Source: an uncultured Collinsella sp. (GTDB lineage Bacteria > Actinomycetota > Coriobacteriia > Coriobacteriales > Coriobacteriaceae). From it: a DNA stretch of 60,784 bases. Each line of letters starts with the position of its first letter. Position 1 is the stretch's first letter. The stretch is taken from positions 1 to 60,784 of the forward strand of contig CABVDE010000006.1 in NCBI GenBank assembly GCA_902496945.1. Direction: 5' to 3'. Position numbers and translations under genes: made by a program. Shown piece by piece: positions 54,798 through 60,784 of this stretch. The notes beneath the pieces are model-generated. The model was given only the letters and a program-made list of their open reading frames with translations. It searched no databases and had not been told where the DNA came from.

Positions 54798-54875
54798 CAG
54801 GAAAAAAGGGCCTTTACCGATTAATGTGGGGATATGCTGATCAGCTCCAATCAACTCGTTTTTTTGGAGGGCGAT

Positions 54876-55358
54876 ATGCTAAGCCGCAGGTCATTTCTTG
54901 CCATCTCATCTTTGGTCGCATCGTCGATTGTGCTAGGGCCCAAAAGGACTGAGGCACTTCAAGATCCATCACTCGTTTCCCTATCGGCAATTCGATATGT
55001 CCAACAGGAGAACAGAAATGGAGAGGGCTGGGTGACGATGGCCCTAAATGACGAGGGTGATATTGTTGAGATCGAACGATTTGATTATCTGTCTATAGAC
55101 AATGTGGGCGGCGAGGCAAGAGGTGGCGTTGCGGTTTCGATTGCCGTTTATGTTGGGACGGCCCTTGCTGGATACGTCATAGGTACTGTTGTCGACGGCA
55201 TCATTATCACGGCGACAGGTCAATCTGGCGCGGCATGGGTCTCGCAGGCAATTAACAGGCTTGTGGGCCGACCTGTGCCGGCAAGTAGGAGCATTAGGCT
55301 TAGCTGCGATGTATATCCACCAAATTCGATGGAATACATCCGCTGCATTCGCTCGTAA
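54876..55358 (+). CDS. Exported small protein with glycine-rich hydrophobic stretch and two cysteines
   Basis: 160 residues from the ATG behind GGAGGG. The N-terminus MLSRRSFLAISSL is a Tat-like or Sec signal. Residues about 95-125 are hydrophobic and Gly-rich (GTALAGYVIGTVVDGII), able to enter a membrane. The mature protein has exactly two Cys, 13 residues apart near the C-terminus, suitable for one disulfide. No family recognised. The next gene, starting directly after its stop, is a CPYC thioredoxin-like protein, so disulfide formation in this product is a natural inference. A bacteriocin-like or surface peptide role is possible. Lower GC than most of the window. Confidence 0.72.
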   Translation: MLSRRSFLAISSLVASSIVLGPKRTEALQDPSLVSLSAIRYVQQENRNGEGWVTMALNDEGDIVEIERFDYLSIDNVGGEARGGVAVSIAVYVGTALAGYVIGTVVDGIIITATGQSGAAWVSQAINRLVGRPVPASRSIRLSCDVYPPNSMEYIRCIRS

Positions 55359-55832
55359 ATGGCTGCCGCGCGTTTAATTAAGAGGGCTGCGACAGCGCTC
55401 TTCATCGTAGTTCTTGCAGGCTTGGTTCTGATAACATTTATGAATGCATCCGATGGGGAAGAGCCCGTAGGAGGGGAAGGCAGGAGAGTAGAAATCGGTA
55501 GCCTTTCCGAGCTAAAGGGGATGCTCTCTTCGGATGAGCCGTTTTTATTGCAATTTTCGAAACAGGGCTGTCCATATTGCGAGGTGTTGGAAAAGCAGGA
55601 AGATCTGTACTTTAAGAAGTCTACAGTTGTAATTTATGACTTTGTGTTGCCTTGGGAGGAGGACGACGAAACTTGCGCTTTCCTTGACGAGAATTTGCCG
55701 CCGTTTGAGTATGTCCCTACCCTATTCTATTATGATGGCAATAAAATAGCAGATACGATTGATGTGTCTGATCCGGGGACCTTTTCGGATGTAATGGAAG
55801 CATGGGGGAAATCTCATGAATCACTCAAATAA
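55359..55832 (+). CDS. Membrane-anchored thioredoxin-like protein (CPYC), Bta-like
   Basis: 157 residues. An N-terminal membrane helix (about 12-29, ALFIVVLAGLVLITF) anchors an outside thioredoxin-like domain with the active site KQGCPYCEVLE and a cis-Pro-type YVPTLFYYDG. CPYC resembles glutaredoxin/DsbA-type active sites. The size and position resemble bacteriocin transport accessory (Bta) proteins, though this is by eye. It starts at the base after the preceding gene's stop and overlaps the following 34-codon ORF, so the genes form one operon. Likely role: redox work on its neighbour's cysteines. Confidence 0.8.
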   Translation: MAAARLIKRAATALFIVVLAGLVLITFMNASDGEEPVGGEGRRVEIGSLSELKGMLSSDEPFLLQFSKQGCPYCEVLEKQEDLYFKKSTVVIYDFVLPWEEDDETCAFLDENLPPFEYVPTLFYYDGNKIADTIDVSDPGTFSDVMEAWGKSHESLK

Positions 55833-55920
55833 TCGCCGCATCATTATCTCGGGACTTTTGTTTGGTTTTCTGCTGTACGCGGTGCTAAATTGGCTACTGC
55901 CTGCGTTGCTTGAACGTTAG
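55816..55920 (+). CDS. 34-residue single-helix membrane peptide
   Basis: Begins ATG AAT CAC inside the end of the thioredoxin-like gene, behind GGGGG at good spacing, and ends 15 bases before the regulator gene. A short basic N-terminus (NHSNNRR) leads into one hydrophobic helix (GLLFGFLLYAVLNWLLPALL). Such overlap and the basic-then-hydrophobic layout suggest a real translated peptide. Role unknown: an immunity peptide, a small partner of the regulator, or a signal peptide is possible. Confidence 0.6.
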   Translation: MNHSNNRRIIISGLLFGFLLYAVLNWLLPALLER

Positions 55921-55935
55921 CCGGAATGCGGGTGC

Positions 55936-57483
55936 ATGATGTGTTCGATGCTTACGAATATGCACAGGCAATTAGCCAGACTTACTCGCTGTATGCCTGT
56001 TCATGCGCCCGCATCTCCAGAAACGCACTTACTACAAATCGGTTTGAGTCCAAGAGAGGCTCAAGTGGCTCTCTCGATGGCACGAGGTCTTACAGTTCGG
56101 GAAATATCAGACGAACTGGGAATTGCAAAGTCATCATCGGCGACGTATTGCAAAAGGGTGTATGCGAAACTTGGCGTTTCGAATATGGGGGAAGCGCGAG
56201 CGTACCTGAATATAATAATACCCCATCATGTTATAGCTGTTGATAGGGCGGAATACGGCTGTCAACGCCTTGTGCTTCCAGAAGGATTGAGGGATGTTAT
56301 TCTGGGAGGGGCTGTTGGGATAATGCTCTTCTCAATCTCACTTCATATTGAAGAAATAATAGGCTGCGATTTTGCGGCGGGTTTTTTACCAATGGCCTAC
56401 TGTCTTATTCCGTTTTCGGTTATCTTAGCAACCGCATTCGCCCTCTTGCTTAATGGCCGTCAAACTGCATGGCGAAACGAGGCTGCTTTTATTACGGGCT
56501 GCCTAGTCCTGTTTGTAATCGGGGATTTGGTCGGGAAATCTGGCGGGCAAAGTTCGCTGGCAAAGGTTTACTGCCCTATCTTTCAGTCGGGCCTCCTAGA
56601 CGCTCTTGCTGCTTTCATTCTCTTGGTGATGATCGGGCTGCTTTTGATGGCGACGGATGAAATGAGCGAGAATGCGGCTAGGCGAATTTGTTCATCGATG
56701 ATTGTCATGGTCGTCATCCTAAATGTCGCTTCGGCGGCAGTGAGGGCGGTGTCGCTGTATCCGTGGGCTTATCTAATTGTTGCAATATTGGGAGTGGGAT
56801 ACCTGCGGTCATGTGCCCTCTCGCTCCCGCGAGTAGAATACCGTCGCGCGCCTTCGATTTTGGGTAGTTCATTTTTCGCAATAGCTTGTTTGGGTCTGGC
56901 AGTGAAAATAATGATAGAGGCTGCGGGTTTTAGGGTCCAAGAAACAAAGGGCGCGGGTTTACGCATATTGATGGCAGTGCTTCTCTTGGTGATAGTGGTG
57001 GCTACATACGGAACCAAAGCGGTATCAATCCGAGAATTGCGTAAACCAAGCATAAGGGTTGTGGCAGAAATGTTCATTGCATTTTCGTTTGGTGTGACGA
57101 TAGAAGAGTGTTTTAACCATGAAATTGTGCAATGGGACGTCCTGTCGATAATCTCTGCATTGATGTTGGCGGTGTCTGCAAGTTTGATTCTTGCACGACG
57201 CATTTTCAAGGTTATGAGGTTTGCGGATGGTGATGAGCTTGCTAAAGCGGTGACTGTTCTTGCAGATCACGACGTAAAAATAACCCCAGCCGAACTGGGT
57301 GTTTTTCAAGCGTTGGTGGAGGGAAAGAAAACCTCGGTGGCTTGTAACGAGCTGTGTATATCGAGAGACACTTTTAACTCTCATGTGCGCTGCATATATA
57401 GAAAATTGGGCGTGCATGCTTCGGGTGAATTGAGGGGTAAGGTCGAGACGCTTGTAAGGGAATCAAAAAGACTGTCGATATAG
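55936..57483 (+). CDS. Multi-spanning membrane regulator with LuxR-type HTH at both ends
   Basis: 515 residues. Residues about 38-88 form a LuxR/GerE HTH (LSPREAQVALSMARGL, AKLGVSNMGEARAY). About ten hydrophobic helices follow (about 110-430). Residues about 453-510 form a second LuxR-type HTH (ITPAELGVFQALVEGKK, YRKLGVHASGELRGK). Many Coriobacteriia have membrane-plus-C-terminal-HTH regulators; an additional N-terminal HTH is unusual. An even helix number puts both ends on the same side, consistent with both being cytoplasmic. It lies 15 bases after the 34-residue peptide gene, and probably controls or senses something for the island. The start at 55936 is weakly supported; 55939 is equivalent. 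Confidence 0.85.
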   Translation: MMCSMLTNMHRQLARLTRCMPVHAPASPETHLLQIGLSPREAQVALSMARGLTVREISDELGIAKSSSATYCKRVYAKLGVSNMGEARAYLNIIIPHHVIAVDRAEYGCQRLVLPEGLRDVILGGAVGIMLFSISLHIEEIIGCDFAAGFLPMAYCLIPFSVILATAFALLLNGRQTAWRNEAAFITGCLVLFVIGDLVGKSGGQSSLAKVYCPIFQSGLLDALAAFILLVMIGLLLMATDEMSENAARRICSSMIVMVVILNVASAAVRAVSLYPWAYLIVAILGVGYLRSCALSLPRVEYRRAPSILGSSFFAIACLGLAVKIMIEAAGFRVQETKGAGLRILMAVLLLVIVVATYGTKAVSIRELRKPSIRVVAEMFIAFSFGVTIEECFNHEIVQWDVLSIISALMLAVSASLILARRIFKVMRFADGDELAKAVTVLADHDVKITPAELGVFQALVEGKKTSVACNELCISRDTFNSHVRCIYRKLGVHASGELRGKVETLVRESKRLSI

Positions 57484-57684
57484 TTTAAATCCATTGATGT
57501 TGCGGTGTTGTTTCGGATAGTGTCTAGGAATGTCCGTTTTGCGGCGTTCGTTATTTTGAAGGGCTGCATCACGATTTCTTGCGGATATGAGTAAGGGGAA
57601 GATGCGATGCACTCCGAAGGCGTCTCAAACTAAAGAGCTAGGTTACTCTCCGTATTATGAGATTAAGGTTTGCCCGAGACGGCA
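57484..57684. other. Non-coding stretch after the membrane regulator
   Basis: Low-GC sequence with no convincing gene; a 92-codon reading from 57587 runs straight through the long palindrome and is treated as spurious. Confidence 0.5.
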
Positions 57685-57790
57685 GGAAGCCCCGGACACG
57701 CCGGGAGGGGTTATCAAAGCGAACATCCCGCAGCCGCAAAGCGGCGAGGACGTTCGCGTGATAACCCCTCCCGGCGTGTCCGGGGCTTCC
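57685..57790. repeat. 106-base three-tier palindrome between the regulator and prs
   Basis: Outer arms of 31 bases (57685-57715 and 57760-57790) are exact inverted copies. An inner pair GCGAACATCC/GGACGTTCGC has one mismatch, and the centre GCCGC-AAA-GCGGC pairs fully. Lies between convergent genes without a U-run. Confidence 0.93.
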
Positions 57791-57813
57791 GGAGGGATGC
57801 GAGGGTCGAGCGA

Positions 57814-58800
57814 CTACAGTGCGAAGTCGCCGCCGACGAGCGTGGAGACGGGCTCCTCGTGGTAAACGGCGGAGATGGCCTCGGCGAACTCCTCGGCGAC
57901 CGAGATGGTCTTGATCTTGCCGCCGACTTCGACGGGGATGGCGTCGGTAACGAGGCACTCGACGATGGGGGCGTCATTCAGGCGCTCGATGGCCGGGCCG
58001 GAGAAGATGCCGTGGGTGGCGCACACGTAGATGTCGCCGGCGCCCATGGCCTTGAGCTCCTTGACGTTGGCGCACAGGGTGCCAGCGGTGTCGATCATGT
58101 CGTCGTTGATGATGCAGGTCTTACCCTTGATGTCACCGATGATGCCCATGACCTCGGCGGCGTTGTGGCGAGGACGGCCCTTGTGGGCGATGGCGAGGCT
58201 GCAGCCGAGCATGTCGGACAGCTTCTTGGCGGCCTTGGCGCGGCCCACGTCGGGGGAGACGACAACCAAGTTGTCGGTGTCGAAGTGCATGTCGTTGTAG
58301 TACTGGCCAAACAGCGGCAGCGCGGACAGGTGGTTAACCGGAATATCGAAGAAGCCCTGGATCTGACCCTGGTGCAGGTCGAGGGTGATGATGCGGTTGA
58401 CGCCGGCGCGCTCGAGCAGGTTGGCGACGAGGCGGGCGGTGATGGGCTCGCGCGGGCCGGCCTTGCGGTCCTGGCGGGCATAGCCGTAGTGGGTGATGAC
58501 GGCGGTGATGGAGCGGGCGGATGCGCGCTTGGCGGCGTCGGTGGCGATGAGCAGCTCCATGAGCATGTCGTTGACGTTGCCGCCGGCCACGGACTGAATC
58601 AGGAAGACGTCGGCGCCGCGGACGGTCTCGTCGTAGCGGGCGTAAATCTCACCGTTGGCGAACTGCTTTAGCGTAAGGCCCGAAAGCTCGACCCCAAGGT
58701 ACTCAGCGATCTTCTGAGCGAGGGGACGGTTGGAGGAACCGGAATACACGCGGATGGACTTGCGCATATTCTCCGACTTCTCGGGATCATTAATCGGCAT
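57814..58800 (-). CDS. prs: Ribose-phosphate pyrophosphokinase (PRPP synthetase)
   Basis: 328 residues. RVYSGSSNRPLAQKIA, ITHYGYARQDRKAGPREPI, DLHQGQIQGFFDIPV and VVVSPDVGRAKAA are diagnostic; the PRPP loop is DDMIDTAGT. Makes PRPP from ribose-5-phosphate and ATP, the substrate of PurF. The ATG follows AAGGAGAAGG. It is downstream of glmU on the same strand with about 190 bases between, including a terminator, so separate transcripts are likely. Confidence 0.98.
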   Translation of the reverse strand: MPINDPEKSENMRKSIRVYSGSSNRPLAQKIAEYLGVELSGLTLKQFANGEIYARYDETVRGADVFLIQSVAGGNVNDMLMELLIATDAAKRASARSITAVITHYGYARQDRKAGPREPITARLVANLLERAGVNRIITLDLHQGQIQGFFDIPVNHLSALPLFGQYYNDMHFDTDNLVVVSPDVGRAKAAKKLSDMLGCSLAIAHKGRPRHNAAEVMGIIGDIKGKTCIINDDMIDTAGTLCANVKELKAMGAGDIYVCATHGIFSGPAIERLNDAPIVECLVTDAIPVEVGGKIKTISVAEEFAEAISAVYHEEPVSTLVGGDFAL

Positions 58801-58940
58801 TACCCTTCTCCTTTATACATCGAATGCCATATAGATGCCTTGTTGCATTGTAACCGCGCGGCGGGGTTTATCGAGTCTTGATAACGTCTTTACCGTCAAC
58901 GGACACGAAGCGACCACTCATCCGGTCGTGCAGGTCAGCA

Positions 58941-58975
58941 TAGAAAAAGGAGCCGCTCCCATGGAGCAGCTCCTT
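58941..58975 (-). terminator. Rho-independent terminator of glmU
   Basis: On the minus strand AAGGAGC.GCTCC pairs with GGAGC.GCTCCTT, followed by a T-run. Confidence 0.85.
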
Positions 58976-58992
58976 AGATGCTTGGTAAAACG

Positions 58993-60405
58993 TTATACCT
59001 CGTCGTCCTCGTGCAGACGGCGGCGATAATCGGCGGCCCAGCCCTCAATATTTACCTGACGGGCGCGACCCAGGCCGAGCGCGTCGGCCGGGATCGGCTC
59101 GGTGATGACGGAGCCGGCGGCCACGAGCGCGCCGTCGCCGATCTGGGCGGGCGCGACCATCATGGTGTCGGAGCCGATGAAGGCGTCATTGCCGATGACG
59201 GTCTTGTGCTTGTGCACGCCGTCGTAGTTGCAGGTGATGGAGCCCGCGCCCACGTTGACGCCGGTGCCCATGGTGGTGTCGCCGATGTAGGACAGGTGCG
59301 GCACCTTGGAGCCCTCGCCGATCGTGGACTTCTTGATCTCCACGTGCGTGCCGGCCTTGGAGCCGTCGAGCATGTGGGTGCCCGGGCGCAGGTAGGCGCG
59401 CGGGCCGCAGTCGACGCCGTTCTCGATGACGGCCTCGATAGCGATGGTCTCATCGATGGTGCAGCCGCTGCCGACGGTGGTGTCGGTGAGGCGGCTGTTG
59501 GGGCCGAGCTGGCACTCCTCACCTACGGTGACGTGGCCGATCAGGTGCGTCTGCGGCCACACGATGGTGTCGCGGCCGATGGTGGCGTCGGGGCCGATCC
59601 AGGCCTGCGTGGGGTCGATGAACGTGACGCCCTCGGCCATCCAGTGCTCGTTGATGCGGTCGCGCGCGATGGCGGTGAGCTGTGCGAGCTGGATGCGGCT
59701 GTTGACGCCCAGGCCGTCGCGGTAGTCATCGCAGTGGAAGATGGAGACCGCTTGGCCGTGGCCTTTGAGGATTTCGAGCATGTCGGGCAGGTAGTACTCG
59801 GACTGCGCGTTGTCGTTGCCGATCTCGTCAATGTGAGCGGCGAGCTGCGCGCCGTCGAAGGCGTAGCAGCCGGCGTTGCACTCCAGCAGCGTGGCGGCCT
59901 GCTCGGGCGTACAGTCCTTCTGCTCGATGATGCGCTCGATCTGACCATCGGCGCCCAGCTTGATGCGGCCGTAGCCGAAAGGATCGGGCGGGGTCATGGT
60001 CATGACAGTGCAGGCGAGCTCGCCGGTGGCGACGGTCTGCGCGAACTTGGCGACGGTGTCGGCGGTGATGAGCGGCAGGTCGCCGTTGAGCACGACGACG
60101 GGACCATCGGCGATGCCGCAGGCCTCGAGCGCGACCTTCACGGCGTGGCCGGTGCCCAGGCGCTCGGTCTGCTCGACGCACTCGACCTTGGTGGTGCTGT
60201 TGGCGTAGGCGCCGTCGATGAGGGCGCGCATCTCGTCGGCGTGGCTGCCGATGACGACCACGACGCGGCTGCAGCCGGCCTTGATGGTGGCGTCGACGAT
60301 CCACTGAACCATGGGCTTGCCCAAGATCTTGTGCGAAACCTTGCAGTGGTTCGACTTCATACGGGTGCCCTCGCCGGCAGCGAGGATAATTGCGGTTGCG
60401 TCCAT
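58993..60405 (-). CDS. glmU: Bifunctional UDP-GlcNAc pyrophosphorylase/glucosamine-1-phosphate acetyltransferase
   Basis: 470 residues from the ATG at 60405 behind AGGAGATCAC. The N-terminal nucleotidyltransferase (ILAAGEGTRMKS, VLNGDLPLI) and C-terminal left-handed beta-helix of hexapeptide repeats (RPGTHMLDGSKAGTHVEIKKS, SYIGDTTMGTGVNVGAG) are both complete. Makes UDP-GlcNAc for peptidoglycan in two steps. An in-frame reading up to 60663 lacks support. The C-terminus ends in a short acidic HEDDEV tail. Confidence 0.98.
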   Translation of the reverse strand: MDATAIILAAGEGTRMKSNHCKVSHKILGKPMVQWIVDATIKAGCSRVVVVIGSHADEMRALIDGAYANSTTKVECVEQTERLGTGHAVKVALEACGIADGPVVVLNGDLPLITADTVAKFAQTVATGELACTVMTMTPPDPFGYGRIKLGADGQIERIIEQKDCTPEQAATLLECNAGCYAFDGAQLAAHIDEIGNDNAQSEYYLPDMLEILKGHGQAVSIFHCDDYRDGLGVNSRIQLAQLTAIARDRINEHWMAEGVTFIDPTQAWIGPDATIGRDTIVWPQTHLIGHVTVGEECQLGPNSRLTDTTVGSGCTIDETIAIEAVIENGVDCGPRAYLRPGTHMLDGSKAGTHVEIKKSTIGEGSKVPHLSYIGDTTMGTGVNVGAGSITCNYDGVHKHKTVIGNDAFIGSDTMMVAPAQIGDGALVAAGSVITEPIPADALGLGRARQVNIEGWAADYRRRLHEDDEV

Positions 60406-60603
60406 GTGATCTCCTGTTACGTTATAGAGACGTTTGTTTGGAAACGATACACGGACAATATGATACCGCAGGCATATGATGAGCGCGTAACGATTGGTTT
60501 GCGACGGCCGAGGTTCGCGCCAGCGGCGTGGCCTTTGCGATGCTCGCTGGCGGTGTCGGCGGTGCTGCGGTGCTGGCGTTTGGGTGAGAGAGCGGGGGTA
60601 CCC

Positions 60604-60784
60604 ATGGACAATATGCGAGAGGCGTCGGCCGTCGAGCCCGTCGCGGCATTCTCGATGTCGCATCCAGCGGTGCCGGCCCTCTATATAGTGCTGACGCTGG
60701 GGCTCACCATGTTTTCGATGCAGCCGGTGTTGATCGCGCTGTCGCTTGCCGGCGGGCTGGCGTACGGCTTTGCGACCCGCGGGG
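60604..60784 (+). CDS. ECF transporter T-component-like protein, 3' part cut by the window
   Basis: 60 codons visible, running off the end. MDNMREASAVEPV leads to HPAVPALYIVLTLGLTMFSMQPVLIAL, the start pattern of EcfT/CbiQ-type membrane proteins of vitamin and metal ECF transporters. Ribosome site weak (GCGGGGG). Divergent from glmU, with about 200 bases between; no firm promoter seen. An ATG at 60613 is an alternative start. Confidence 0.65.
   Translation, partial: MDNMREASAVEPVAAFSMSHPAVPALYIVLTLGLTMFSMQPVLIALSLAGGLAYGFATRG

Noticed and set aside
57587..57865. 92-codon frame between the membrane regulator and prs
   Set aside because: It reads through the whole 106-base palindrome and into the end of prs on the opposite strand, and has no family pattern.

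Overview
The window is a typical stretch of a high-GC, gut-type actinobacterial chromosome. Gene content (TypA; the rpsF-ssb-rpsR-rplI-dnaB block; purine genes; carAB with a PyrR-like site over the carA ribosome binding site; an NfnAB-type flavoprotein pair; a LuxR-type multi-spanning membrane regulator) and the dense intergenic hairpin repeats fit class Coriobacteriia, most likely Collinsella or a close relative. That assignment is inference from gene content and style; no marker search was run.

Layout. 1-12.0 kb: the 3' part of a giant surface gene (more than 3,800 visible codons) made mostly of about 35 YDG/MBG-type repeats, followed by a small two-helix membrane protein. 12.1-12.5 kb: a tRNA-Ile / tRNA-Ala / tRNA-Ile cluster. 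12.6-16.0 kb: bifunctional-nuclease-family protein, two small unknowns and typA. 16.1-19.3 kb (minus strand): a bactofilin-like membrane protein, a TRIC-family channel and a PD-(D/E)XK-type protein gene flanked by two nearly identical hairpin elements. 19.4-19.9 kb: two tRNA-Ser genes on the minus strand. 20.4-23.7 kb: rpsF, ssb, rpsR, rplI, dnaB. 23.8-30.2 kb: purA, purD, a Nudix hydrolase, an ABC exporter and an unknown membrane protein. 30.3-35.1 kb: carA-carB. 35.1-35.8 kb: about 720 bp of non-coding sequence made almost wholly of hairpins plus a 203-bp MITE-like element. 35.8-43.0 kb: purE, a class B-type sortase, a MoaE-like protein, a CmpB-type membrane protein (minus), purF, purM, purN. 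43.3-46.7 kb: RelB/PIN toxin-antitoxin pair, PTS IIA, parvulin-type foldase lipoprotein or membrane protein, YqeY. 47.0-51.0 kb: a polar amino-acid ABC transporter (ATPase, binding protein, two permeases) and a cytidylate-kinase-like protein. 51.0-53.7 kb: a repeat-rich convergent region and the NfnBA pair (minus). 54.0-57.5 kb: pth (minus), then a compositionally distinct AT-richer island. 57.8-60.4 kb: prs and glmU (minus). The window ends in the first 60 codons of an ECF transporter T-component-like gene.

How the genes work together. purA, purD, purE, purF, purM and purN give much of de novo purine synthesis, prs supplies PRPP, and carAB supplies carbamoyl phosphate for pyrimidines and arginine. 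The glutamine/polar amino-acid importer may supply the nitrogen donor used by PurF and CarA.

Most interesting regions. (1) The island at 54.9-57.5 kb: a predicted exported protein with exactly two cysteines, a membrane-anchored CPYC thioredoxin-like protein, an overlapping 34-residue membrane peptide missed by ordinary length cut-offs, and a roughly ten-helix membrane protein carrying LuxR-type HTH domains at BOTH ends. I propose these as one small export/disulfide/regulation system, possibly bacteriocin-like. (2) Several families of intergenic hairpins whose paired arms covary or keep G-U pairs between copies, including a three-unit array at 51.1-51.3 kb and a pair flanking the nuclease-like gene. 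(3) The giant repeat protein, whose repeats fall into three classes in a mixed order and whose base composition changes along the gene.
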